A stretch of DNA of 64,000 nt. Origin: Amblyomma americanum (Eukaryota > Arthropoda > Arachnida > Ixodida > Ixodidae). Every line of letters starts with the position of its first letter. Position 1 is the first letter of the stretch. The notes under the pieces were generated by a model that worked only from the letters and a program-made list of their open reading frames with translations, searched no databases and was not told where the DNA came from. This document shows positions 11,503 through 22,690 of this stretch, in pieces. The position numbers and the translations under genes were made by a program. Location of the stretch: positions 744,001 to 808,000 of the forward strand of contig NW_027526485.1 in the NCBI RefSeq assembly GCF_052857255.1, in the 5' to 3' direction.

Positions 11503-13200
11503 ATTATAAACTTCCTCTGCTGCAGCCTTCTAGAATGCTGTACCCATGCTGTCCCACAAAATAAGCCATAGCCACTTCAGCTTTGGCTTAAAGCTGTACT
11601 CAAGGTGATTGTGAGCTCATCTTTTCACCGCGTGAACTCAAGCACCAAGTAACCACATAATTTTGAATAGCCAGTGAACACTGCCGACAGATACAATGCT
11701 GATTGCAGAATTTCCATGTTTACGAATCAGATTATAAAACTTGCAATGAGAAAAACATTTCTTTACAACAACCACTGAAAAGCCTGGCTTACCAGAACAG
11801 CGCTTCTGTCAGGGTCTTCAAGGATTTCTTCTAGCTCCTCAACATCTCCCATGGAACTCAATGGGATCAGCTCTTCTCCAAGACAATGCTACAGACCAGC
11901 TGCGTGATTCCCTTTGAGCTCTTTGATGCCAGCTCTGATCTCCATCAGGAGCTGCACTGTCCGACTTTTGAAGCCTGAAATGTTCAAAATCCATGATTAG
12001 AGAAAGACTGCTTATATCCCTCTGAGTTCTTTGGTATGACTAAAAGTATCACAATTTGGTTTAGACCAAACACTGATTGCATAGCACAGAAATAATTTTT
12101 TTTTAATTCGGTGCCACTTGAAAATGGTCAGTATCCCCGAGATGAACGCACTAGTTGCTGCACTACAAAGTACAAGTTGTCGAGTGTTTTGAAGGAAAAA
12201 AAAGTAGAACACGACTGCATTACTGGGTCCCATTCGCATCACGCATTTATTAGGTCTACCTTTATCCAACTTGAACCCAACAAGCTTCTCAGCTTGATAG
12301 AGCAGCTGTGTATTCTGAAAAGGTTCGAGGTTTTTGATATGAGCGAAACGCATGTCCACTCATGATTTTGAGAGCGCACTGCACAACATAATCTGTTTGT
12401 GACCTGTAGCAAACTGTCAAAACATGCATCAGAGCAAAAAAGAGAAAGCTTCATGGCCTGTGGGTAGCGCGCCTGTCTCACAGGATTCAATTTCCACTAC
12501 CACCTCTTAAAGAAATTTGGTGTATCTGAACATTGCTGAGCTGTTCCTGAATTTTTTTGTCTATCTGTTTCATTAGGATTTTCCACCCTTGGCCAACGCC
12601 ACTGCAGAGTTTTCTGTGACAAAGGATCGATAACACTGTTGCATTAAAATTCAGAAATAATGTGGGGCCTGGACAGCAGTTAATGTGGTCACTGTGATGA
12701 CAGCATTACATGTTATAGCCTTATGCTCCGGGTACTATCAGCAGATATGCTAATCAGTTGTTTTTAAAAACCATAACATTTAAATTTCTGAGACTGACAA
12801 ATTGCCCACATATTCACATTTTATGGAACTTCTCTGGAACTGCAATGCCACGACTAAGGGTGATGTCATAGGAAACGACAGGCTATCTCACACAGCCATT
12901 CACAGCAGTCATGACATTCTTGACAGTTGTCTGGAAATGAAACAGCACTATACAAAATTGAATGTGGCCCACTCACGTTGCGAACATGGAGTGTCCATAT
13001 CTCGTGGATATAAAAAATCAATTCAATGATATATTGCCAAATTCATTATATAATCAGCATATAACTTTCCTTCCACTGCTATTGTAGACAAGCAAGCAAG
13101 ACTGAAGCAAGAAATATTAGAGGTAAGAAAATTCATATTCAAAATTCTGACTAAATTTCAGACAGCATTTGGTATTCGATTCGCACTTTCACTATAGTTT
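11503..13200. other. No gene recognised
   Basis: AT-rich sequence with short open frames lacking domains. A polypyrimidine- and splice-like sequence occurs around 11.79 kb, but no exon could be built from it. Confidence 0.5.
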
Positions 13201-13201
13201 A

Positions 13202-14355
13202 TTCTCGTTATAACGAACATGAATACAGCGACTTATCAGTATAATGAAATGAACAGTGCATAATCTGACACTCTATTGGTTTTAATGGAGCTGTTTTTTG
13301 TATTCGCATAGCTCAAAATGCACAAGGAGTCGTAAAAACTTCAAGCAATGCAATATTTTGATCATCTGAATAGTCCGCGGTAGTTGTGTGAATGAATCGA
13401 GCGTGCATTCACATGCCGCACCATAGAGGGGCAGTACGAACTAGCATCAAGCTGACAGACGCATGACCGGCACGTGATCGAACCATCTTGCCGCACTCCC
13501 CTGCCACATGTGCAGACCTGCGCGCAAGTGGGCTGCACTCCATGACTCAATCAACTCCGTTGCGCAAAATGGCAATGCAGAAGCATAAAGTATTCTCATT
13601 TGAGTCGATGTTTTGGTAGTCCACAGCGAGCGCAAAAGGCCACATTACTGAGGAATTCAGTGTTGCATCTAGCACTCAGTCGGCAATTGTGAACGCAAGA
13701 CAGAAGATTGCATTTGTTGACAACTGTTCCAAAGGAGACATGAAGAATGATCACCTTGTCATCATGTCGACTGGTGCTTCTGAATGTTACGTTTGAGAAC
13801 TTAGTCTCTGCTTATGACAAATTGGTGGTGGCACCTGAACTGACCGACCAAGAAATCGCTGACGAGGCCGGTTCTTGCAGATGATGCAAGTAGGGTTGAT
13901 GACAGTGAACCGGAAAGTGAAAAATGAGCTCTAAAAATTGCAGAGGCTGCCGACACGGAAAGGAAATTGAAGGGCTACCTTGAGAAAGTACCTGTGGCCT
14001 GATGTGGAGAAAGCTCTACATTTAATTCATTTCATAGAGAATTTAGTCCTCTGAAATACTGCTCAGTGCCACCAAGCAAAGATTGCATTGTTTCTTAAAT
14101 AAATCTGGGCGGAGCCAGCATCCCCATCTAGTGTTCATTTCTGCTCTACAACACAGAACAAAGCGATATTTCGCATGCTTATAGCAAGCTCTGAATTTAA
14201 CAATTGTGCGTTATTACACCTTTCTGTTGTCCCCCTGCGAGAAGCCTTTGCTTGGGTTTATTTGCAGACTTTTGCAGATTTTTAGAACGATTGTTTAGTA
14301 TAACAAATTTTAGGCCAAAATTAGGCTTAGTTATAACGGGATTTGACTCTATTCG
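13202..14355 (+). mobile_element. Decayed pogo/Tigger-type DNA element
   Basis: The left edge reads TTCTCGTTATAACGAACATG and the right edge, complemented, reads AGTCAAATCCCGTTATAACT. The shared CGTTATAAC box is typical of Tigger-like inverted termini. Inside, on the plus strand at about 13.80-14.00 kb, are short in-frame pieces such as ELTDQEIADEA, DDSEPESE and IAEAADTERKLKGYLEKV, resembling the acidic C-terminal tail of Tigger transposases, broken by several stops. The termini match only partly, so the boundaries are approximate. Confidence 0.5.
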
Positions 14356-14600
14356 AAACTCTTTGACCAGAAATTATGAATTTCTGGTTCATCTAAACTA
14401 CCAGTGAAACATCGCGACATTCTCAGACAGAAGTATCTTGCACTTTTGAATGGAGCCTAGAGACATTGACATCAATGAAAGCATAGGAAATTTTTTTTAT
14501 GTTGATCATTTTAAAATAATAATGTAATCATTGAGATAATTGATTAGAAAGAAAGTGGGATGCATACCTATGAGCGCCGTATCATGTTCTTCGTTCCAAC
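14355..14600. other. Short AT-rich spacer
   Basis: Between the pogo relic and the gypsy fragment; nothing recognised. Confidence 0.4.
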
Positions 14601-15045
14601 TGCCCGGCGGAAAAAGGGAGCCATCCTGGCGACTCAAGGAGAGGAGACTACGCGGGGGCTATAATACGGCTTCAAGCGGCTGACGTGAACGACGTCGCGG
14701 CCACGGCGGCGATGGTCCGAAGAAGGTGTCACCGGTTCGATAATGTAGTTGACCGGTGACGCTCCAAGATGCGGTAAGGGCCGATGTGCTTGGCCGAAAA
14801 TTTGGACGTATTCGGAACAGAGAGCCAGACTAGTGAGCCAGTGGAGAAGTGAACCGCGAGCGTGTCTTGATCGGAAGCATGGGTACGACGGAGACCTTGA
14901 CGTTCGGCGGTGAAGGAGCGAGCCAACTGGCGGCACTGCTCAGCATGGCGGGTGATGTCAGAGAGGGAAGCATGTTCCGAGCTGTCGGGGTTGTAGGGAA
15001 GGATTGTATCCAACATACAAGAAGGTTCGCGTCCGAATAAAAGAA
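14600..15045 (-). pseudogene. Ty3/gypsy integrase C-terminal fragment
   Basis: The minus strand reads GREPSCMLDTILPY, then RQLARSFTAERQG, then LVWLSVPNTSKFSAKHIGPYRILER, then in a second frame SPVNYIIEPVTPSSDHRRRGRDVVHVSRLKPYY. These are the end of a gypsy integrase and its post-integrase GPY/F-like module (GPYRI followed by HVSRLKPYY). One frameshift separates the halves near 14770. No LTR is attached. The fragment is of the same family as the remnants at 22.2-22.6 kb, which also end in RLKPYY. Confidence 0.75.
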
Positions 15046-17303
15046 CTGTTTACTGTTTTGAAAGCTGGGCATAGAATATAAACACGCGTACAAAAACAAA
15101 CCCAGAGACATCATTGGTATTTTTTAAATATGTTTTCAAACATTCTTAGCTGCATCTATCTGGTTTTATTGCTTTACTTTTTGATCTTGGATAGCACTGC
15201 AATCGCAGGACCTGATTCTCATAGGCCTTTGTGGTGCCCGTGTGACAGGGGTATTATATGGGCAGGTATGACCAAAACGTAATCAACCAATCCAGGCAAC
15301 TTGCACAGCTAGCGGAAATAAGCTAAATAACATAGAGAATTACACGGCGCAAATATTTAATTATTAAAACAAACACTTTAAGAATATCGCTTGTTACATA
15401 TACAAGGGGTGCTCAGCAAGCATCTACTGAAGTACCTTCTGTCAGCATTACAGAGTTCAGCTTTTTTGTGCTGATTGTGACAAGTCTAAAAATGAACAGA
15501 TTAGCGGCACAGTCTAATTAAAATATTGGAAGTGACAGGACAGCAAGTGCAGTGAAATATCGGCTACGTGGAAAGGAAACCCCATTTTGCAAGTCAATTG
15601 TTTTCAAAGAAAAGAATAAAAATGAAATCAATGAAAGGAACACTCCTGAACGTTCATAAATCGAGGAGGCATCCAATCTTGCATTGTTATGGGAGATGGA
15701 ACATGAGTCACACACCATGATCCATAGTCCAAACAAGAGTGCACGCTATGGAAAAAGGGTCATCAACTCCAAGAAATTTCATGAGGCATTGTCAGCTGGA
15801 AAAACTAGGCAAACAGAAATCCAGATAATAGGAAGTGTCTTTTTTTACTAAAGTTTACGCCACACAAGCAATTAACAGATACTCCTATGCTTCATAACTA
15901 AACCTAGGCATTGTGTGGGCAGTCAAAGTGAAATTCTGGGAAGTTGTCAGAAAATTTGCTGCTCTTTCACAACAATGCCCTAACTCACAAGTCTTTCAAA
16001 TTGCACTATCTGGGAATATGACTACGAAGCTCAACCAATGAACCTGCTGTGCAGGCCTGTGTCCCGGTGGTTACTTTCTCTTCCGTAACATGAAGAAACC
16101 TCTGCACAGGCTACAATTGCCTGTTGATAATGCAGTCAAGGATGCAGTAACAGGTTTCCTCCTGCAGCAGAAACACATTTCTTTCTGTTGCAAGAGAAAC
16201 AATATGTGGTGAATTGAAATTGGCGCGCTAATGTCAAGAAGGTTAGACTGATAAGTGGAAAGTTTAATTTTCGACTAAATACTTTTTATACATTTTGGCA
16301 GACAACTGAGTACCCTTTGTAGTAGCCTGGTCAGGAAATAACCGCGTGTATGCAGTCAGTGAATGGCTCCACTAACGCAGATTGTGTATGGAGTAAGAAA
16401 AAAAAAGAAATTTTCTCTTCTTCTGTCATGGCTTTCAAGCTGATGATTGCTTCTTAAAGGACTGTAGACACCAAATTTTGGTTGCACGTTTCAGTGCTTT
16501 TAATGATGCACAAGCTTTTATTATACACAGATCCCCATGTCATATTTGCCTAAGACCGTTTAATAGTTTTTAACCAAGTTTTTTGCTCGTCTGTCTAGGT
16601 TTCGATGCGAACAATTCAGCGATGGCTATGATGTCAAAGTCTAGGTCATGTGACGGATAAAAAACTGCGATATATTTGCTGCTTCTTTACTCCTTGCGAT
16701 TCTTGTTTTTGAGGTAGGCTGGCTTTAGAATTTTAGTGAATCAAAACGGCGAAGCAGCGATTAGATTGCGGCGAATCTTTGCAGTGTTTGTTTGTTTGGT
16801 CATTCTTCAATGCTGCCAGCGCGCCGCTTTATCGATTTGTTTGCGATGCAAGACACGACAAGAATTATCTCGATTGATCGCATCCAGGCAGAGCTGATTC
16901 TATGTTGTTCCGGATTGTTCTAGTAACTTTGCCCGCTTCATCTCGAATGTTCGTTATCATCTTTAAAATGAGCACGGCCGAGAGCGGCGGGCATTCTGTT
17001 CGACGATTGCCGAGCACGCATATTGCTACGCCGCCGCCGTTTGATTCAGTCCATTGTGGGCGCAAGTCGGCCCCAATAAAAAACTTTGTTTAGACGCCAT
17101 TTTCGCTGCCGTTCTGCTTCCCGTAATGCAGTCACTACTTCGTGACAATATTGCAGTTTTTCATCTGTCACTAGCCCTAGACGTGAAAGCCATCGCTCGG
17201 CTGTTGAAACCAAAACCAAAACAGGTGAGCTGAAATTCGATTACAAGTTATACAGCAGCTGTAGGCAAATACCACATGATGATCTTCGTATAGTAAAGTA
17301 TTG
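15046..17303. other. No gene recognised
   Basis: Non-coding. Around 16.48-16.54 kb is a stretch starting CACCAAATTTTGG that recurs, diverged, near 26.75 kb, so at least part of this is dispersed repeat. Confidence 0.45.
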
Positions 17304-17308
17304 TGCAT

Positions 17309-17469
17309 TGTGATAGCGCGACGCTGTGCTGTGACGTTATCGCGGCCTATGACGAACCATGATTCCGTGCTCTGTTATCACGCCGCTCGGGCCTTTAAAT
17401 ATATATATCCTGTGTGCGTTTGAATAAACGTTCTTCGCTCGTCGTCCACGTCTGGCGTCAGTCATATCA
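17309..17469 (+). repeat. Left LTR (161 bp)
   Basis: Begins TGTGATAG and ends TCATATCA. It contains a TATA-rich stretch (TTTAAATATATATAT) followed by AATAAA, consistent with promoter and poly(A) signal in a very short LTR. It differs from the right LTR mainly by small indels in the TA run and a CTC insertion. Confidence 0.92.
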
Positions 17470-17705
17470 TCTGGCGACGAGGCACTTCGGCCACGCGGGG
17501 GAGGCCGGCTCGGCACGGCGGCAGCAACGTTCTGCACGAAGAAAACCAGCGGAAGGAACCGGCACGTTTGTCGAGAGCCTGACCGTGGACTAGCAGTACG
17601 TGTTCAAGGAGCACGACAGCGAGCGAAAGCATCGACAGACGCCCAGCGGAACTGCCGACGGAGGAAAGTGACAACGGACGCAACGTGTGATGAGTATTGC
17701 CAAAA

Positions 17706-18101
17706 ATGCCTTCGTACGGAAAGATAGCGGAGTTTGATGCTAAGACGCAGAACTTTGAATCATACGTGGAACGTTTTGAACTTTTTGTTGGCGCGAACGA
17801 AATCACTGAGGAGAAGAAACTGTCTGTGTTTTTGACTGTTATTGGCGCGGAAGCTTATGAGGTGCTAAAGAGTCTTAGTGTTCCGAAAACGCCCGCTGAA
17901 CACACGTATACTGAGGTAAAGCGCTTGCTTCAAACCCATTACTGCCCGAAAAGCTCTGTGATTGGCGAACGTTGCAGATTCAATCGCCGCGTGCAACTAG
18001 AGCATGAAGGTGTGGAAGAGTTTATTGTTGATTTGAAACACTTGGCAAGGAAGTGCGACTTTGGCACATTCTTGCACAAGATGCGCTGCGGGACAGGTTA
18101 G
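17706..18101 (+). CDS. Gypsy gag, N-terminal part
   Basis: Starts MPSYGKIAEFD and has the retrotransposon gag pattern WxxYVERFELFVGANEI...KKLSVFLTVIGAEAYEVLKSL...FNRRVQLEHEGVEEFIVDLKHLARKCDFG. It runs off frame at about 18075; the continuation (DALRDRLVAGLRNEESQ) is one frame over in the next ORF, so gag is interrupted by a single-base-type frameshift. Gag forms the particle in which reverse transcription takes place. The frameshift could be decay or a sequencing indel; programmed frameshifting inside gag would be unusual. Confidence 0.85.
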   Translation: MPSYGKIAEFDAKTQNFESYVERFELFVGANEITEEKKLSVFLTVIGAEAYEVLKSLSVPKTPAEHTYTEVKRLLQTHYCPKSSVIGERCRFNRRVQLEHEGVEEFIVDLKHLARKCDFGTFLHKMRCGTG

Positions 18102-20317
18102 TTGCAGGATTGCGGAACGAGGAAAGCCAGCGCGCATTGTTCGCTGCCGAGAATTTAACGTTCGAGGGGGCGTGCAAAATTGCATTGGACCGGGAACTGG
18201 CTGCAAAAGACGCCGCGACAATGCAAGCGAAGGAAGCAAACTTATCGTTGCATTCCTTGCAGGCTAAGAGCAAGAGCGCAAGGAACGAAAGATTGCCGAG
18301 ATCGACTCCTGACCAAGTGCCAGTGAATTCGTCCTGTGAAAGATGCGGCAGGAAGCATGAATCACAGAAGTGCTGGTACAAAAATTTTAAGTGCCATAAG
18401 TGTTCAAAAGTTGGTCACTTGCAGAAAATGTGCCCGAAGGCAAAGCGCGTGAATGCAATGGATGATACTGAGAACGAGGAAGAGGAGTTAGACGTGTACC
18501 ATTTTAAAAACTTGACGCGATCAAGTTACGAAGTGAATGTTGAAGTGGAAGGCAAGCCATTGAAAATGCAGATCGACACAGGCGCGGCTGTTTCAATTGT
18601 TCCAGAGAGTGTGTACTCAGACACCCGGCTCAATGTCAGGTTCCGCTTTGTGGCCTTAGCAACTTCCGCAGCATTTAACGGCAGGCTCTCGAATACTGCT
18701 AAGCATTCTTCCGAGACATCAGTTGCCTTCTCTGCCTGCGGTAATCTGGACAGCGCGTCCGCTACTTCCAGGTATCGCAAGGGCAAGAACCTGGAAGTAG
18801 CGGACGCGCTGTCCAGATTACCGCAGGCAGAGAAGGCAACTGATATCTCGGAAGAATGCTTAGCAGTATTCGAGAGCCTGCCGTTAAATGCTGCAGAAGT
18901 TGCTAAGGCCACAAAGCGGAACATGACATTGAGCCGTGTGTCTGAGTACACACTGAATGGTTGGCCAAATCAATACCCTGAAGAAATGAAGGCATATCAC
19001 GTGCGCCGTTATGAGTTGTCTCTTGAGCAAGGGTGCTTAACATGGGGCACTCGAGTAGTAATACCGGATCAGCTGCGGGAACGTGTATTGGACTTGCTTC
19101 GTGACGAACATCCAGGCAGCACACGCATGAAAATGCTAGCTAGAAGCTTTGTATGGTGGCCTGGTATGGATCAAGCTGTCGAGATGTACGTCCGAAAGTG
19201 CAAAATCTGTCAGGCAGTTCAACCAGCTGCTCAACCCGTGCCGCTCCATCCGTGGAGCTACCCGTCGAGGTGTTGGGAGCGGGTTCACGTTGATTTTTCT
19301 TGCAAACATTCTAGTGTGTTCCTTGTTTTAGTTGATTCTTTTTCCAAATGGGTGGAAGTTTGGCCGATGTTATCATCGTCTACCACGAAGACAATTGAGA
19401 AATTAAGCAATGTGCTTGCGGCCTACGGGCTGCCTGAAACGTTGGTCAGCGACAACGGGCCGCAGTTCACATCTACAGAATTCTCGGATTTCCTGGAGAG
19501 CAATGGTGTGAAGCATGTCCGTACCCCGCCATATCACCCCGCGTCCAATGGTGCGGCTGAGCGCACCGTGCAGACGGTCAAACGAGCGCTGTTAAAGCAG
19601 GTCATGGAACGCGACGTCACTCGCGTGCGTTCGCTTCAGGAGTGTATTGATAGTTTTCTTTTTGCCTACAGAAATACGCCAAGTTGTGTGACGGGGCAAA
19701 CACCGGCGCAGTTGTTGCTAAAGCGTCAACCGCGCACGAAGCTTTCTTTGCTCAAGCCCAGCTTTGTCGGGGACATGCAGCAAAAACAAATTGACATGAA
19801 AAAGAAGCGTGACGTGGCGCGTGGTGCTGAGCGCGTGTTTTGCGAAGGTGATCGCGTGAACGTGAAAACGGTGCGCGGGGAACATGCCTCTTGGGAGGCA
19901 GGTGTGGTGCACCAAGTTGTGAGTGCTGTGACGTATATTGTGGAAGTTCACGGGCACCTTCGATTCACCCACGCTGACCATCTACGGCCACACCATGCGG
20001 ACCCTGCGGCAGCCTCAGAGCGGCCATTTGCAACAGAAACACTGAATGGACGGTCGCCACTCAGCGGTCCTCTGCTTGATGAGGGGGCACAATCATCTCA
20101 ACTGTCAGCAGAACAGAATCCGACCCCTCTTCCACCGCCTCTAGTGGATGACGAAGTGCCAACCTCTGCTAGTGCAGACCTGCCACCGCAGCAAAGCCCA
20201 GGGCGGCTACCAGCATCAGAGCCGACGCCATCCACTGCGAGGGAGGAGCCACCACTTCGTAGAGGCACTCATTTGCGCAAGCAACCGGACTGGTTCACAC
20301 ATGAGAACTTTAAGTAG
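18053..20317 (+). CDS. Fused gag-C/zinc knuckles/protease/integrase polyprotein lacking RT
   Basis: This single ORF begins inside gag (DALRDRLVAGLRNE). Order: two zinc knuckles (CERCGRKHESQKC and CHKCSKVGHLQKMC, residues about 93-130), retroviral-type protease start (MQIDTGAAVSIVPESVY, about residue 175), a 114-residue stretch made by an inverted duplication, the last residues of RNase H (NLEVADALSRLP), then integrase with its H2C2 finger (H...H...CKICQ), catalytic core D in HVDFS, D in LVSDNGPQF, and E in NGAAERTVQ, and a basic/proline-rich tail. No YxDD or other RT motif exists anywhere. The protease ends at the palindrome. Integrase looks intact. The frame crossing the palindrome is fully open. 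Confidence 0.9.
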   Translation: MRLWHILAQDALRDRLVAGLRNEESQRALFAAENLTFEGACKIALDRELAAKDAATMQAKEANLSLHSLQAKSKSARNERLPRSTPDQVPVNSSCERCGRKHESQKCWYKNFKCHKCSKVGHLQKMCPKAKRVNAMDDTENEEEELDVYHFKNLTRSSYEVNVEVEGKPLKMQIDTGAAVSIVPESVYSDTRLNVRFRFVALATSAAFNGRLSNTAKHSSETSVAFSACGNLDSASATSRYRKGKNLEVADALSRLPQAEKATDISEECLAVFESLPLNAAEVAKATKRNMTLSRVSEYTLNGWPNQYPEEMKAYHVRRYELSLEQGCLTWGTRVVIPDQLRERVLDLLRDEHPGSTRMKMLARSFVWWPGMDQAVEMYVRKCKICQAVQPAAQPVPLHPWSYPSRCWERVHVDFSCKHSSVFLVLVDSFSKWVEVWPMLSSSTTKTIEKLSNVLAAYGLPETLVSDNGPQFTSTEFSDFLESNGVKHVRTPPYHPASNGAAERTVQTVKRALLKQVMERDVTRVRSLQECIDSFLFAYRNTPSCVTGQTPAQLLLKRQPRTKLSLLKPSFVGDMQQKQIDMKKKRDVARGAERVFCEGDRVNVKTVRGEHASWEAGVVHQVVSAVTYIVEVHGHLRFTHADHLRPHHADPAAASERPFATETLNGRSPLSGPLLDEGAQSSQLSAEQNPTPLPPPLVDDEVPTSASADLPPQQSPGRLPASEPTPSTAREEPPLRRGTHLRKQPDWFTHENFK
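18609..18953. repeat. 164-bp perfect-length inverted duplication inside pol
   Basis: Arms 18609-18772 and 18790-18953 have equal length and only four mismatches, with a 17-bp spacer. The right arm is native sense sequence (RNase H end to the integrase N-terminus); the left arm is its antisense copy joined to protease at a GTGTAC microhomology. Both strands stay open across it. It occupies the place where RT should be. Confidence 0.95.
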
Positions 20318-20337
20318 AGCCTGTGGGGGGGAAGAAA

Positions 20338-20492
20338 TGTGATAGCGCGACGCTGTGTTGTGACGTTATCGCGGCCTATGACGAACCATGATTCCGTGCT
20401 GTTATCACGCCGCTCGGGCCTATATATATATCCTGTATGCGTTTGAATAAACGTTCTTCGCTCGTCGTCCACGTCTGGCGTCAGTCATATCA
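20338..20492 (+). repeat. Right LTR (155 bp)
   Basis: Same ends and order as the left copy, preceded by the polypurine tract and followed by the TGCAT target duplication. Confidence 0.92.
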
Positions 20493-20497
20493 TGCAT

Positions 20498-21195
20498 CAT
20501 TAAAAACAATAAAACAAGCAACCAAAAATAGGTGTCTATAGAACTTTAAACAAAGATACTTTTTCGCTGTTCGCTAACATATAATACTGCAAGGCCTGAG
20601 AACCTAGACATGTAACCATAGTAGAATTCAAATAGGTTATAAGTTTTAAATGAGAACCCCCTGCCCCATCTCTTCATGCCAGAGACAGGAATTATCCTCA
20701 AGAACATTTGCAGGTGTAGTGAAAAGGTTGTGTGTGAAACAAAATCCGGATGATTTATGTATCGTCCTGGTCACTTCAACGCCATTGCCTGCTGCTCGGT
20801 GGTGTCTTCATACCAAATGAAACAGAAGAATGAGAGTTTCGGACTTGAAACAATGAGTTCATACAGAGTTAAGCAAGACCTTTCCACAAGTGCAGTGTCA
20901 CCACCACTGTCACCGCCCCCCCACTCCTGTGGTGCACTGTATCTCCTTGAGCCATATACCCCTCACCCCTCTAATGGGATGCCACTGCATTAGAACAGTA
21001 ACATACAGACTCGGATGTTGAACACAGGAAACACAATATGATACTATATTTGGATGCAACTCAAGCAACAACGCAGCTTTTTCCCATCAAAGGACTTCCC
21101 TGCAGCTAGTGGTGTCAGCGGATTCTAATTATGTCATAGATAGTAATCCCCTTAGACCTGCTAGCTTGACACCACAGGGTATGACAGATGATAGA
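20498..21195. other. No gene recognised
   Basis: AT-rich flank of the gypsy element; short frames without domains. Confidence 0.45.
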
Positions 21196-21840
21196 GGGTT
21201 CATCATCATCAACCTGACTACCCCCACTTCAGCAAAAACAACTTTTCCTGTATCCGTCCAATTAACCCGGCCTTGTGCCAGCTGCATCCACATAATCCCC
21301 GCAAAATTCCTAACCTCATCCTGACACCTGTCTTTCTGCAGCCCCCTCCTACACTTCCCTTCACTTGGAATTCAGACCATTACCCTTGCCTTCACATCAC
21401 ATGCCCTGCCCACTTCTTCTCGAGTGCAACTATATTATCAGAAACGTACGTTTGTTCGCTGACCCACTCTGCACGTTTGATGTCTCTTAACATTACACCT
21501 ATCATTTCCCGTTCCATAGCTTTCGGCGTTGACTTCAATTTAAGCAGAACCCGTTTTGTTATGTTGCCCTTCACTTTATGCCCCACATGCGAGTACCGGT
21601 AAGACAGAGCTGTCATGTGCTTTCCTCTTAAGTGATACTGATAACTTGCCATTCATGATCTCAGAGTATGTGACAAACGCACGCCATCTCAATCTGATCA
21701 GTCTAGTCATTTCCATTTCATGACCTGGCTCTGCGGTCACTACCTGCCCTAAGTAGACGTATTCCCTTACCACTTCCAGTACCTCGCTACCTATCGCAAA
21801 CTGCTGTTTCCTTCGGAGGCTGTTGAACATTAACGTTACA
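21195..21840 (-). pseudogene. RTE-type LINE 3' end
   Basis: The minus strand gives FAIGSEVLEVVREYVYLGQVV, then LPVLACGA, then AMEREMIGVMLRDIKRAEWVSEQTYVSDNI and KKWAGHVM. These are the RT thumb and the conserved tail (YVYLGQ, PVLxYGAE, MER.MLG..LRD, W.WAGH). Further pieces down to about 21200 correspond to the W...DR...W end. The 3' edge is a TGATGATGATGA-type trinucleotide tail (about 21195-21210). Several stops and frame changes break it. Confidence 0.75.
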
Positions 21841-22005
21841 TTAGATAATCATAGATTCCTCAGGCGTTCTCCACTGAAAGGGGGTTCACCATGACTTACT
21901 CGGATTAACCGCGACATCACGAAAGTCACAAGACACCAATGACAGAAGGGCCTTGTTCTAAAGGGCATCTGCTTCTTTTTTCTTGAGTTGTACACAACTA
22001 CACTG

Positions 22006-22007
<2 letters not shown>

Positions 22008-22096
<89 letters not shown>
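22008..22096. repeat. (AT)n microsatellite, about 89 bp
   Basis: Uninterrupted AT dinucleotides directly abutting the TG of the first LTR of the next element. An apparent poly-Ile/Tyr frame through it is an artefact. Confidence 0.97.
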
Positions 22097-22100
<4 letters not shown>

Positions 22101-22690
22101 GAAGAAGGGCATCATCCCAGCCGCACTGCCATCGCTCAGAGCGAGCGCCTGCTGACTTGAACAGACGAGAGACTCGGTCGCCGTCGTGGTTTCGCTACCG
22201 CCTGAACGTTAACCTAAGCCCCCGTTACATTTGGTGGAGGTGCGAGGTACCTAAAACACCGCCATGACGACGGTCAGCTTGATCCGGATTTCCAATGCGG
22301 TTCACTCGTCTAGCTGTGGATCCCTTCCACTGCTCCCGGCCTCTCAAAGAAACTTCTTTCGAAATACCATGGCCCCTACTGCGTCCTGGAGCGCACATCC
22401 TTCGTGAACTACCGTACTGATCCCCTCGCACCGTCTGCCGACCTCCGCCGACGTGATCGCGAGGCTGTGCATGTCCAACGACTCAAGCCATACTATGACC
22501 CGGTTGTGTTGTCGGCACCATGGTCTGCGCTAAGATGGCTCCTTTTCTTCCTGGGGCCATTGTGAAGAAGGGCATCACCCTAGCCGCACTGTCATCGCTC
22601 AGAGCGAGCGCATGCTAACCTTAACAAACGAGAGACTGTCGCCGCCGTGGTTTCGCCGCAGCCCGAGTGTTAACCTAAGCTCCCGTTATA
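22097..22690 (+). mobile_element. Deletion-derived gypsy element with two LTRs
   Basis: Two copies of a 130-133-bp LTR (22097-22229 and 22561-22690), both starting with GAAGAAGGGCATCA and ending CCCGTTA(C/T)A, flank only about 330 bp. The left junction has a primer-site-like TGGTGGAGGTGCGAGG. The right internal end encodes RREAVHVQRLKPYYDPVV on the plus strand, the last residues of gypsy integrase. Almost all of gag-pol is missing. The LTRs differ at many positions, so the insertion is older than the 17.3-kb one. Confidence 0.8.

Larger units (their letters stand above)
17309..20492 (+). mobile_element. RT-less Ty3/gypsy LTR retrotransposon with target duplication
   Basis: Complete boundaries: target-site duplication TGCAT at 17304-17308 and 20493-20497; LTRs starting TGTGATAG and ending TCATATCA; a primer-binding-like TGGCGACGAGG two bases after the left LTR; a polypurine tract GGGGGGGAAGAAA just before the right LTR. 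It encodes gag, a CCHC/protease region and integrase, but reverse transcriptase and most of RNase H are missing. A 345-bp inverted duplication lies at that site. The near-identical LTRs and the clear duplication suggest a fairly recent insertion. Mobilisation would need RT in trans. Confidence 0.93.

Noticed and set aside
18526..18951. 141-residue minus-strand ORF over the gypsy palindrome
   Set aside because: It is the palindrome read from the other side; not a separate gene.
22008..22115. Open frame on the minus strand rich in Ile/Tyr through the AT run
   Set aside because: Pure product of the (AT)n microsatellite; no coding value.
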